Below are positions 26,699 to 34,597 of a stretch of DNA of 64,000 nucleotides, piece by piece; position 1 is the stretch's first letter; the number at the start of each line of letters is the position of its first letter. Below the pieces are notes generated by a model. It saw nothing but the letters and a program-made list of their open reading frames with translations, ran no database searches and had not been told where the DNA came from. The DNA comes from Shimia_B sp038528385. GTDB lineage: Bacteria > Pseudomonadota > Alphaproteobacteria > Rhodobacterales > Rhodobacteraceae. Position numbers and translations under genes: made by a program. Where the stretch lies: assembly GCA_038528385.1 (NCBI GenBank), contig JBCBET010000007.1, forward strand, positions 62,001 through 126,000, in the 5' to 3' direction.

Positions 26699-27229
26699 TC
26701 AGCCCCCGAGGCGCGCCGCGCGCACGATGTAGGAGACGACATCCGGGTCGAGGCTGAGCACGACCTCGTAGCCGTCCGATCCCTTGGGGGTGATGCGCAC
26801 GGTGCGGGCGCCTCGGATCTCGCCGGAGACGACCCCCCGCAGGCGATCGGTGGTCACCACGGCCTTGCCGACGGTGGTGTCTGCGGTGATGGCGATGCCG
26901 TGCACCTGCTCCGTCAGGTCGCGCAACGCCTCGAGCCGCGCGGCGCGGATGGCGTTGAGCCGCCGCTGGTTCATCGACGCGCCGGGCTGTTTCGACACCT
27001 GCGACAGGCCGCGTCCCTCGATCGGAGGAAGAACCGGAGCCGCGGCGAGCGCGAGGCTGGGCGTCGGGCGGCTCACCGGCTCCAGATCGTCCTTCATCGT
27101 CGCGAGCGAGGCCGTCCTCGGCTGAACGACACCTGGAAGCGCCTCGAGGGCGCTCATCACGGGCATGCAGCCCGCCGTGGCGCACACGGCGAGGAGGAGC
27201 ATGAAGAGGGTGAAAGAGCTTCGGCGCAT
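26699..27229 (-). CDS. flgP: FlgP-like LPP20-family lipoprotein
   Basis: Protein of 176 residues. A lipoprotein signal (AVCATAGC) places the lipidated Cys at residue 21. The C-terminal LPP20/FlgP domain reads LNAIRAARLEALRDLTEQVHGIAI, then VTTDRLRGVVSGEIRGARTV and GYEVVLSLD. FlgP homologues are outer-membrane lipoproteins that form disks or rings around the L/P rings in Vibrio and Campylobacter. This start, chosen over the longer frame, gives a clean lipoprotein signal. Two tandem RpoN promoter elements lie just upstream. Confidence 0.75.
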   Translation of the reverse strand: MRRSSFTLFMLLLAVCATAGCMPVMSALEALPGVVQPRTASLATMKDDLEPVSRPTPSLALAAAPVLPPIEGRGLSQVSKQPGASMNQRRLNAIRAARLEALRDLTEQVHGIAITADTTVGKAVVTTDRLRGVVSGEIRGARTVRITPKGSDGYEVVLSLDPDVVSYIVRAARLGG

Positions 27230-27265
27230 GGGGGTCTCTCGGGTCCGCTTGGTCGAGGGGAGCGC

Positions 27266-27281
27266 TGCAAAGCCCATGCCA
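27266..27281 (-). promoter_or_regulatory. RpoN (sigma-54) promoter 1 for the flgP-flgT-flgA-flgM unit
   Basis: Minus-strand TGGCATGGGCTTTGCA, with GG and GC at the canonical -24/-12 spacing. The predicted start is near 27255, about 26 bases before flgP. It is the downstream member of a 23-base tandem duplication. Confidence 0.78.
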
Positions 27282-27288
27282 TTCCGGC

Positions 27289-27304
27289 AGCAAGGCCCAT
27301 GCCG
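27289..27304 (-). promoter_or_regulatory. RpoN (sigma-54) promoter 2 for the flgP unit
   Basis: Minus-strand CGGCATGGGCCTTGCT, a near copy of promoter 1 exactly 23 bases upstream, with correct GG/GC spacing. The first base is C instead of T, so it may be weaker or non-functional. Confidence 0.65.
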
Positions 27305-27330
27305 TTTCGGCACGCAACCGGGGAGGCACA

Positions 27331-27346
27331 TGGCACGGCACTTGCT
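27331..27346 (+). promoter_or_regulatory. RpoN (sigma-54) promoter for flhA
   Basis: TGGCACGGCACTTGCT matches the consensus TGGCACG-N4-TTGCW at every defined base. The predicted start is near 27357, 28 bases before the flhA ATG. It is back-to-back with the flgP promoters. Confidence 0.85.
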
Positions 27347-27384
27347 GCGCCACTGCGTGAGGCGTTTCGAGGGGGACCTGCCTG

Positions 27385-29565
27385 ATGGCCACGCTTTCGC
27401 CGGGCATCCTGACATCGCGGACCGGGGCCTATCTCGGGTCGAGCCTCCTGCCCGTGGGCATTCTGGCGGTGGTTGCCATGATGGTGCTGCCCCTCCCGCT
27501 CGCGCTCCTCGACACGTTCTTCGTGCTCAACATCCTGTTGTCGCTTCTGGTGCTGATGGTGGCCTTCTACAGCTACCGGCCGCTCGACTTTTCGTCGTTC
27601 CCCTCGGTCCTGCTCATCGCCACGGTCCTGCGCCTCGCGCTCAACGTGGCATCGACCCGCATCGTGCTCACCTCGGGGCACGAGGGCAGCGGAGCCGCCG
27701 GAAAGGTCATCGAAGCCTTCGGAAACTTCGTCATCGCCGGGAACTTCGCGGTGGGGCTCGTCGTCTTCGTGATCCTCGTGATCATCAACCTCGTCGTGAT
27801 CACCAAGGGCGCGGGCCGCGTCTCGGAGGTTTCGGCACGCTTCACGCTCGACGCCATGCCGGGCAAGCAGATGGCGATTGATGCCGACCTCAATGCGGGC
27901 CTGATGACGCCCGAGCAGGCGCGCGAGCGGCGCGCCGAAGTGAGCGAGGAAGCGGACTTCTACGGCGCCATGGACGGCGCGTCGAAATTCGTCAAGGGCG
28001 ACGCCATCGCCGGCATCCTGATCCTTCTGGCCAACATCATCGGGGGGATCGCCATCGGCACGGCGCAGCACGGTCTGGGCCTCTCGGCGGCGGCGGAGAC
28101 CTATGTCCTGCTTTCCATCGGCGATGGCCTTGTGGCGCAAATCCCTTCGCTGCTCCTGTCGATCGCCACCGCCGTCATCGTCACGCGGGTGGCCTCCACC
28201 AATGACATGGCCGATCACATCGGCTCCCAGATCGGACTGCACCGGGCCTGGGTGCCCGTGGCGGTGGTGCTTGCCATCATGGGGCTCATCCCTGGGATGC
28301 CGAACCTCCTCTTTCTCGCGGCCGCCGCCATTGCCGCGGGCGTGGCATGGATGACCCGAGAGCAGCTCGCGGAGGGCCCGCCGACCGGCGGCGCATCCGC
28401 AGTCGCGCCAGCGCAGGGACGCGCCGCGCTCCCCGCGCCCGAGGCCGGGAGCGCCGACGCGCCGGGAGCAGATGACAGCAGCATTCGGCCCGAGGACGTC
28501 ACCGACTACGCACCCATCACCCTTCAGATCGGGCTCGGTCTCATCCCGCTCATCGAAGGCGGCACGCCCGGCGGGCTCGTGAACCGCATCACGGGCATCC
28601 GACGCGACGCGTCCCGCGCCATGGGCTTCGTCATCCCGGGCGTGCGCATCCGCGACGACATGGGGCTGCCCACCAATGGCTACCGCATTCGCATCCGGCA
28701 GGCCGCCGTCGCCGAGGACACCGCCTACCCGGACCGCAAGCTCGCCCTGCCCGGGGCCACGACCACGCGGCGCCTGCGCGGGGTCGAGGTGAAGGACCCC
28801 TCTTTCGGCATGGACGCGGTGTGGATCCAGCCCCACCAGCGCACCGAGGCCGAGGCGGACGACTACGTCGTGGTGGAGCCGGACTCGGTCATCGCGACCC
28901 ATGTGAGCCAGATCCTCTACACCCATGCGGCGGACCTCCTGGGCTCCGACGACGTGCAGGACCTGCTCGACAATCTCGAGCGCACGGCACCCACGCTCCT
29001 GTCCTCGGTCGTGCCCAATCTGGTGCCGCTCCATACCCTGACCGCCGTGCTCCGCGCGCTGCTGCGGGAGCGGATGCCCATCGCCGATCTTCCCCGCATC
29101 CTCGAAGACCTCGCGGCGCTCTCAAATCGGGAGGCCGAGCCCGCGCATCTGGCCGAACATCTGCGCCCGGCGCTTGCGCCTCAGCTCCTCGAACAGATCG
29201 CACCGCTGAAATCTCCGATCCCGCTCGCCACGCTGGCCCCGGACCTCGAGGAACTGCTGCTGCGATCACAGCACGAGACGGCGGGGCTCCTCGTAGATCA
29301 GGCTCTGTCGCGTCGCATCCTCGGCGATATCGCGGCAGCTCAGGAAACGGCGGCGGCCAAGGGGCACCGCGCCGTCATCGTCACGGCCGCGGCGCTCCGC
29401 CGGGCCTTCTCCGCGTTCCTGCGCAGCCATGGAAACGACACCATCGTGATGGGTGTCCAAGAGCTTCCCGAGGCGCGGAAGGTGGAGATCCTCGCGACGA
29501 TCGGCTCCGGCACCGCGGCCCCGGCACCGGCGGGCGAAACATCACCCACAGGACAAGAAGGATAA
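27385..29565 (+). CDS. flhA: Flagellar export gate protein FlhA
   Basis: Protein of 726 residues, a normal length. The N-terminal half has seven to eight membrane helices and the FHIPEP-type region AFGNFVIAGNFAVGLVVFVIL, then LDAMPGKQMAIDADLNAGLM, the FlhA cytoplasmic-loop signature. The C-terminal cytosolic domain follows a linker around residue 340 and contains the chaperone-docking part. FlhA is the core of the type III export apparatus at the base of the flagellum. It is transcribed from the sigma-54 promoter at 27331 and probably carries the FlhF-like and fliA genes with it. Confidence 0.95.
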   Translation: MATLSPGILTSRTGAYLGSSLLPVGILAVVAMMVLPLPLALLDTFFVLNILLSLLVLMVAFYSYRPLDFSSFPSVLLIATVLRLALNVASTRIVLTSGHEGSGAAGKVIEAFGNFVIAGNFAVGLVVFVILVIINLVVITKGAGRVSEVSARFTLDAMPGKQMAIDADLNAGLMTPEQARERRAEVSEEADFYGAMDGASKFVKGDAIAGILILLANIIGGIAIGTAQHGLGLSAAAETYVLLSIGDGLVAQIPSLLLSIATAVIVTRVASTNDMADHIGSQIGLHRAWVPVAVVLAIMGLIPGMPNLLFLAAAAIAAGVAWMTREQLAEGPPTGGASAVAPAQGRAALPAPEAGSADAPGADDSSIRPEDVTDYAPITLQIGLGLIPLIEGGTPGGLVNRITGIRRDASRAMGFVIPGVRIRDDMGLPTNGYRIRIRQAAVAEDTAYPDRKLALPGATTTRRLRGVEVKDPSFGMDAVWIQPHQRTEAEADDYVVVEPDSVIATHVSQILYTHAADLLGSDDVQDLLDNLERTAPTLLSSVVPNLVPLHTLTAVLRALLRERMPIADLPRILEDLAALSNREAEPAHLAEHLRPALAPQLLEQIAPLKSPIPLATLAPDLEELLLRSQHETAGLLVDQALSRRILGDIAAAQETAAAKGHRAVIVTAAALRRAFSAFLRSHGNDTIVMGVQELPEARKVEILATIGSGTAAPAPAGETSPTGQEG

Positions 29566-29571
29566 CCGGGC

Positions 29572-29988
29572 ATGGGAACGCAGAGCTTTTTTGCCGATGA
29601 CGCAGTGACCGCCCTCGAACTTGTCGAGCGGACGTTCGGGTCGGACGCGCTGATCCTTTCGGTCGATTGGACCGATGACCGGGTGGAGGTGAGGGCGACC
29701 GATGCCTCCGCAGCGGGCGGTCGGCAAGCAGGAGAGGCCGCGCCGTTCCGAAAGACCGGACACGCGCCCCGGCGCCCCGGCTTTCTCGAACCGGGTCGCC
29801 CGAGCCCCTTTGATCGCGCGCTTGGCGCAGACCCGGCCCAAGGGCAGGATCGGCCCGACCGACCGCCTGCGCCCGCGCCCACGGGCGCGCGGTTTTTCCG
29901 GAGCAGCCTCGCGCAGCCGGACCTCACCGCCAAACCGCACTTTCGCAGCGCCCGCGACAGGTTCGCGCGACGCCAAGGCGCACAATGA
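29572..29988 (+). CDS. FlhF-like protein reduced to the N-terminal domain
   Basis: Protein of 138 residues located where flhF is usually found, between flhA and fliA. The first 45 residues fit the FlhF N-terminal (B) domain pattern: SFFADDAVTALELVERTFG, then SDALILSVDWTDDRVEV. No NG GTPase domain follows; the remainder is Pro/Arg-rich and probably disordered, ending in basic residues. FlhF places polar flagella. This stub could keep a targeting role without GTP hydrolysis, or be a remnant. Frame and start (ribosome site before ATG) are intact, and its stop overlaps fliA. Confidence 0.6.
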   Translation: MGTQSFFADDAVTALELVERTFGSDALILSVDWTDDRVEVRATDASAAGGRQAGEAAPFRKTGHAPRRPGFLEPGRPSPFDRALGADPAQGQDRPDRPPAPAPTGARFFRSSLAQPDLTAKPHFRSARDRFARRQGAQ

Positions 29989-30710
29989 TCGCACCCCAAG
30001 GCTACCGGGAGCAGACGCCCTCGCCCGAGCGGCTGGTGGAGGAGCACATGTCGCTCGTCCACAGGCTCGCCTGGCATTTTCACGGGCGGGTGGGCCGCTT
30101 CGTCGAGATCGATGACCTGATACAGGCAGGCTATGTCGGCCTGGTGGAGGCCACGTCCCGCTACACGGTCCAAGACGGCGTGAGCTTTGGCGCCTATGCG
30201 GCGATCCGGGTGCGCGGGGCCATCCTAGATGCTCTGCGCCGGAATTCGAACCTCTGCCGGAAGACGGTCCTCATGCGCCAGACGGTTGCCAGGGCCCGCA
30301 GCAAACTGACCCAGCGTCTGGGGCGCGAGCCGGTTCAGGAGGAACTGGCCGCGGAGGTGGACCTGACGCTCAGGGAGCTGCAGGACTGGGAGGCGCGTTT
30401 CCAGGTGAACGAGCTGCAATCCCTCGACGAGATCTACACGGATCATTCCCTGCTCTTCGGCGATCTCGCCGCGAGCCCGGAGCGCCAGACAGAGCTTGCA
30501 GAACTCAAGGCCTTGCTGCGCGCCTCCATCGCGGAGTTGCCGAAGCGCGAGGCCCTGGTGCTTCAGCTCTGCTACGTGGAAGAGCTCAATGTCTACGAGA
30601 TGGGCGCGGTGCTCGGCGTCACGCCGGGCCGCGTCTCCCAGCTCAAGAAGGCCGCCATAGACAGGCTCCGCAAGTCGATGGCGGCCCGGCTCGGTGAGCC
30701 TGACACGTAG
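29985..30710 (+). CDS. fliA: Flagellar sigma-28 factor FliA
   Basis: Protein of 241 residues, the usual FliA length, overlapping the previous gene by four bases. Region 2 is seen at about residues 20-85 (HMSLVHRLAWHFHGRVGRFV, DDLIQAGYVGLVEAT, AAIRVRGAILDALR). Region 3 follows, and region 4 lies near the end (AELPKREALVLQLCYVEELN, EMGAVLGVTPGRVSQLKKA). It directs late flagellar genes. TAAA/CGTT-type elements lie before fliD, fliC and fliS in this window. FlgM at 24596 should be its antagonist. Confidence 0.93.
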   Translation: MIAPQGYREQTPSPERLVEEHMSLVHRLAWHFHGRVGRFVEIDDLIQAGYVGLVEATSRYTVQDGVSFGAYAAIRVRGAILDALRRNSNLCRKTVLMRQTVARARSKLTQRLGREPVQEELAAEVDLTLRELQDWEARFQVNELQSLDEIYTDHSLLFGDLAASPERQTELAELKALLRASIAELPKREALVLQLCYVEELNVYEMGAVLGVTPGRVSQLKKAAIDRLRKSMAARLGEPDT

Positions 30711-30716
30711 GACCCG

Positions 30717-32357
30717 TCAGGGGCGGTCGCGGTTGTAGGCGTCCATGAGGTCTTCGAGGTAGGCGCCGGTGGCGTTGAGCTGGGTGATGATCTGTTCCAT
30801 TTGCGTGAAGCGCGCGAGGTAGCGGGCCTCCACGTCTTCGGCGCGGCGCGTGAGCGCGTCGAGTGCCTCCTCCTCGTCGCTGATGGCATCCGACAGGGCA
30901 TCGTTACGGAGCGAAAGCGCGCCGTCGCTGTCGAGAAGGGCGGCGAGCTCTCCATCGAGGGTGCTTTTCATGCTAGGCGCGTAGTCCACCTGCGCGAGCC
31001 GCGTATCCGCTGCCACGCTGATCGAGATGCCGCGCAAGGGCCCGCTCGAGACCGTGTAGAGCCAAGTGCCATCCGGCTGCTCGGAGCCGAAGACTTCGGT
31101 CGTTCCGAGCCGCGCGCTTCCGGTGGCAGGGTCGCGCACGAAACTGAAGCGCCCCGCCGCCGCCGCATCGAGCGGTACGCCCGTCACGGTGGCCCCGTCG
31201 CCCACGACCGTATCCGTGAGCAGCGGAGCCAGGGCGGCCGGGTCACGGGTGAGCGCCGCCGTGAGCCGGGTCTCATTAAGGGAGAAGGATCCGTCCCGCT
31301 CCGTCAGGATGCCGAGATCGGCCAGAAAGGTTCCAGCGGCCCCCTCCGTCCCGCCGAAGCCCCGGGCGAGCGCGGTGTTGAATTGCCGGATGAAACGGTC
31401 CGCGATCTGATCCCCGGCCAGGGCGCCAGCCTCGTCATCGCCCGCAAAGCCGCGCGCGGTGAGGGAAGACACGAGGCGTTCGGTGGCATTCAGGATTTCG
31501 ACGAAGCCCTGCATGACCTCCACCGCCCCTTCGATATTGGCGCGCGACGTGATGGCGACCGGTGCCTCCGTGACCTCTGACAGGTCGAGACTGAGGCCGT
31601 CGATGAGATCATCGATCTGGTTGCTGGCGCGCGTCACCTCGATCCCGTTGAGAGAAAGCAGCGCATTTCCCGCGGCCTGCACCTGCACGGGGCTTGGATC
31701 GGCGCTCGTGTCGAAGGCCAGCAAGGCAGGGTCGGCCGCGGGGTCGACCGTAAAGCGCAAGGCATTCTGCGCGCCGGTGTCGGAAATGACGCCGAGCGTG
31801 AAGGTGCCGTCGCCCACGTCAATGACCTGTGCAGAGACACCGTCGAGCGAGCTCAGCGCCGCGGCGAGCTCATCGAGGGTGGCATTAGCCGTGAGGTCGA
31901 GTTGCTGGCCCCGCGCCGCATCGGCCGTGAAGACGGGGGGCACGTCCTCCGACCAGGCGCCGAAATCCACGGTGAGGCGACCTGCGCCCAGGGGAGCGGA
32001 GCGGTCCGAGAAACCCTGGAAATTGAGAACCTGCGCCGTGGCGAGCTGCGTGACCGCGAGAGAGCTGGCGCCCTCGCGTACGGCGGCGGGATCGACCACC
32101 GTCACCCCGATCGCGGAATCGCCGCTCGAGACGGCGTAGGGCGACAGGCTGCTGATCAGACGCAGGGCCTCGGAGACTTGCTGCGCCTGGCCGCGCAGCT
32201 GCGCGTAGCCGGAAAGCTGCAGCTCGGCACGGTCGATGCGGTCTGTCACCAGCTCCCGGCGGGGTGCGATTTCGGCTTCGGTCAGAGTTTCGGCCAGTTC
32301 GCGGATGTTGATCCCGCTGCCGCCGGAATTCAGAGCCGTTAGAAAGTCTGTGGGCAT
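30717..32357 (-). CDS. fliD: Flagellar filament cap protein FliD
   Basis: Protein of 546 residues. The N-terminal FliD_N region reads INIRELAETLTEAEIAPRRE with a following coiled segment. The middle carries repeated beta-rich modules, and a C-terminal coiled coil contains DALTRRAEDVEARYLARFTQMEQIITQLNATGAYLEDLMDAY, the family ending. It caps the growing filament and inserts flagellin. The ATG at 32357 follows a GAGGAGA sequence and a sigma-28-type promoter. It is monocistronic, convergent with fliA, with only 6 bases between stops. Confidence 0.88.
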   Translation of the reverse strand: MPTDFLTALNSGGSGINIRELAETLTEAEIAPRRELVTDRIDRAELQLSGYAQLRGQAQQVSEALRLISSLSPYAVSSGDSAIGVTVVDPAAVREGASSLAVTQLATAQVLNFQGFSDRSAPLGAGRLTVDFGAWSEDVPPVFTADAARGQQLDLTANATLDELAAALSSLDGVSAQVIDVGDGTFTLGVISDTGAQNALRFTVDPAADPALLAFDTSADPSPVQVQAAGNALLSLNGIEVTRASNQIDDLIDGLSLDLSEVTEAPVAITSRANIEGAVEVMQGFVEILNATERLVSSLTARGFAGDDEAGALAGDQIADRFIRQFNTALARGFGGTEGAAGTFLADLGILTERDGSFSLNETRLTAALTRDPAALAPLLTDTVVGDGATVTGVPLDAAAAGRFSFVRDPATGSARLGTTEVFGSEQPDGTWLYTVSSGPLRGISISVAADTRLAQVDYAPSMKSTLDGELAALLDSDGALSLRNDALSDAISDEEEALDALTRRAEDVEARYLARFTQMEQIITQLNATGAYLEDLMDAYNRDRP

Positions 32358-32380
32358 GCCGTCTCTCCTCACTCGCTTCC

Positions 32381-32407
32381 TGAACGGCGGATCGCCGGGA
32401 TTGTTTA
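32381..32407 (-). promoter_or_regulatory. FliA (sigma-28) promoter for fliD
   Basis: Minus strand TAAA, 15 bases, GCCGTTCA (the consensus -10 is GCCGATAA). The predicted start lies about 18 bases before the fliD ATG. Confidence 0.7.
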
Positions 32408-32438
32408 GCCGCAGGGCACCCAAGCCGCAGCGCCGCGA

Positions 32439-33623
32439 TCAATACTGGAATTCGATCTCGATGCGTCTGTTCCGCTCCCGACCGGCTGCCGTGCCATTGT
32501 CGGCGATGGGCATGGACTCGCCGCGGCTGAGCGCGCTTATCCGCGCGCCGTCGATGCCATTGGTCGATTGCAGCTCCCGCACGACGGAGGAGGCCCGAGC
32601 CGCCGCGAGCCCCCAATTGTCCCGGAAGGGCGAGGACGGCGCGAGGGGCACCGAATCCGTATGCCCAGTGACCTGGATGTCGCCCGCATCTCCGAGCGCC
32701 GCGAAGGCGATTCGCGCCATGATATCCCGGGCCTCGTCGGTCAAGTCGGCGTCTCCCGACGGGAAGGCGCCCCCGGCCCCCACCGTGACGATTACCGTGT
32801 CGTCGGTCTGCTCCACCGTTACCAGCCCCTGGCCGATTTGCTGGCGCAGGGCGACGCGCAGCTCCGCTTCGGCAAGCTCCGCGCGTCGTGCGGCGCTCTC
32901 CCCTTCCACGGTTTCTCGCGCCTCCTCCAGCGCGGCGGTCGCGAGGCTTCGCAGCTCCTCCCTGAGGCCTTGAAGCTGCACCGCGGGCAGGGCATCCACC
33001 TCCGAGCCATCGAGCGACACGGCGTCGAGGGCATCTGCGAGCTCTACCAGTCGATCGGGCACGTCCTCGGGGGCCACATCTTCGAAATCGACGCGGACGC
33101 CGCCCTTAGCTGCCTCGATCCGCATTTCCGAACTGGGCAGGGCCTCCTGCAAGGCCTCCGCGAGCTGGCGAGCGGCCTGCTGGACGACCTCGTCGGGGTC
33201 GGGCAGGCCTGCCTCCTGCTCCTCCCGTGCGCTGCCCTCTCTGCCGCTGCCCTCCCCATCGGACTGATCGCTGGCGACCACTTCCGGTCGGGTCGTGTCC
33301 GTGGTGTCCTGCTTGGTTTCTTCCGTCATCGCGATCGCGGGCGAGGGGCTGAAATTCAGCTCGAGGATCGTGGTGCCCTTGGGCTGCTCCACCACGGGAA
33401 CGTCCCGCTGGATGCCGAAGGCCTGCTGGAGGGAGCCGGAGACGAGCTTGAACCTCGGCTGGTTGAACTCCGCAAAGGACAGGATGAGCACGAAGAATGC
33501 CATGAGAAGAATGGCGATGTCGGCGAAGGTGGACATCCAGGCCGGCGCGCCCTTCTGCGGGCATTTCTGGGGGTCTTCGCGGTCATCGTCCGTCGGCAGC
33601 GGGAGCGGAAATTTTGACGGCAT
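32439..33623 (-). CDS. motB: Flagellar stator protein MotB (PomB-like)
   Basis: Protein of 394 residues. The membrane helix reads PAWMSTFADIAILLMAFFVLILSFAE (residues about 27-52), with the ion-binding Asp in FAD, closer to PomB than to E. coli MotB. A long acidic, coiled-coil linker follows (about residues 95-275), then an OmpA-like peptidoglycan-binding domain (GHTDSVPL, LAAARASSVVRELQ, SRGESMPIADN, RRIEIEF). The linker is about 100 residues longer than in Vibrio PomB. It pairs with MotA 10 bases upstream to form the stator. Confidence 0.92.
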   Translation of the reverse strand: MPSKFPLPLPTDDDREDPQKCPQKGAPAWMSTFADIAILLMAFFVLILSFAEFNQPRFKLVSGSLQQAFGIQRDVPVVEQPKGTTILELNFSPSPAIAMTEETKQDTTDTTRPEVVASDQSDGEGSGREGSAREEQEAGLPDPDEVVQQAARQLAEALQEALPSSEMRIEAAKGGVRVDFEDVAPEDVPDRLVELADALDAVSLDGSEVDALPAVQLQGLREELRSLATAALEEARETVEGESAARRAELAEAELRVALRQQIGQGLVTVEQTDDTVIVTVGAGGAFPSGDADLTDEARDIMARIAFAALGDAGDIQVTGHTDSVPLAPSSPFRDNWGLAAARASSVVRELQSTNGIDGARISALSRGESMPIADNGTAAGRERNRRIEIEFQY

Positions 33624-33633
33624 GGCCTCTGCC

Positions 33634-34395
33634 TCACGCGGCCAGGAGTTTGTTCTGAAGCTTGGCAGGCATGGAGGCGGTCATCGTCTCCTGGATCTGG
33701 CGGCCCGACGCGCCGCGGCTGATGTTGCGAAGACCGGAGATCACCATCTCGCGGTAGAGAACTTCGTGGGCGGAGGCAGCTTCGAGTTTGGCGAGGATCG
33801 GACCGAAGAGCACGTTCGCAAGAAAGGCGCCGTAGAGCGTGGTCAAGAGGGCCACGGCCATGGCCGGTCCGATAGCCTTGGGGTCGGACATGTTACCGAG
33901 CATCTGCACGAGGCCGATCAACGTGCCGATCATGCCCAGCGCGGGCGCGATATCGACCCAGCCGCGCAGCACCTCGTGCACGTCGTTGTGGCGCATCCTC
34001 ATGCCCTTGATCTCCTGCGTGAGCTGATCCACGAGCTTGCGCTCATCCGCGCCATCCACGAGAAGGCGAAGCCCCTTCGAGAAAAAGACGTCGGAGACGT
34101 CCTGGTCCTCCAGCGCCACAAGCCCGTTCTTGCGGGACACGTCCGACAGCTCCACCATGCGGGTGATGAGCCCCTCGATGTTCGGAGTCTTGCCGGAGAA
34201 GGCGCGTCCCATGCCTTTGAAGCTGCTCAGGAATATGGGCATCTTCGATTTCAGCATGACGGCAAAGAATGTCCCGCCGACGACGATCAGGACCGAGGCC
34301 ATGTCGATAAAGGGGCCGAGCCCCCCCGCCGTGGCCATGGCCCCGGCCACCATTCCCACGGCACCGATCAGTCCGAAAAGAGACGCCAAGTCCAT
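33634..34395 (-). CDS. motA: Flagellar stator protein MotA (PomA-like)
   Basis: Protein of 253 residues, the same length as Vibrio PomA, starting MDLASLFGLIGAVGMVAGAM with the ATG at 34395 behind GGAGTGCAGGC. It has four membrane helices. The conserved ending of TM3/TM4 reads WVDIAPALGMIGTLIGLVQMLGNM and DPKAIGPAMAVALLTTLYGA, as in PomA. With MotB it conducts ions and drives rotation. A PomA-like sequence does not decide between H+ and Na+, because the R. sphaeroides MotA is of the same type and uses protons. Confidence 0.93.
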   Translation of the reverse strand: MDLASLFGLIGAVGMVAGAMATAGGLGPFIDMASVLIVVGGTFFAVMLKSKMPIFLSSFKGMGRAFSGKTPNIEGLITRMVELSDVSRKNGLVALEDQDVSDVFFSKGLRLLVDGADERKLVDQLTQEIKGMRMRHNDVHEVLRGWVDIAPALGMIGTLIGLVQMLGNMSDPKAIGPAMAVALLTTLYGAFLANVLFGPILAKLEAASAHEVLYREMVISGLRNISRGASGRQIQETMTASMPAKLQNKLLAA

Positions 34396-34446
34396 GCCTG
34401 CACTCCGTTCCCGCGCCGACACCCGCCGTGCCTCGGAGGAAAAGAC

Positions 34447-34462
34447 GCAAGAAGCGTACCAA
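34447..34462 (-). promoter_or_regulatory. RpoN (sigma-54) promoter for motAB
   Basis: Minus-strand TGGTACGCTTCTTGCG with correct GG/GC spacing. The predicted start is near 34436, about 41 bases before motA. It lies back-to-back with the fliC promoter. Confidence 0.75.
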
Positions 34463-34522
34463 CCGGGCTGGATAAAAATCCATTTGCAAACAATGCGTTG
34501 AAATCAACCTCGTGGCGCGGGC

Positions 34523-34548
34523 TAAAGGTTTTGGTCGTCGGTCGTTTC
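34523..34548 (+). promoter_or_regulatory. FliA (sigma-28) promoter for fliC
   Basis: TAAAGGTT, then a CGTT core 16 bases after the TAAA (GTCGTTTC). The fliS site shares TAAAGGT, and both the fliD and fliS sites share the CGTT core. It lies about 50 bases before the fliC ATG. Confidence 0.6.
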
Positions 34549-34597
34549 AGTCACCAGGCGCTGAACTGCGCGGATTTTGGAGTGAGAGAGGACTACC

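Noticed and set aside
27157..29034. 625-codon minus-strand frame antisense to flhA
   Set aside because: The translation is His/Arg/Gly-rich without motif; flhA on the other strand is certain.
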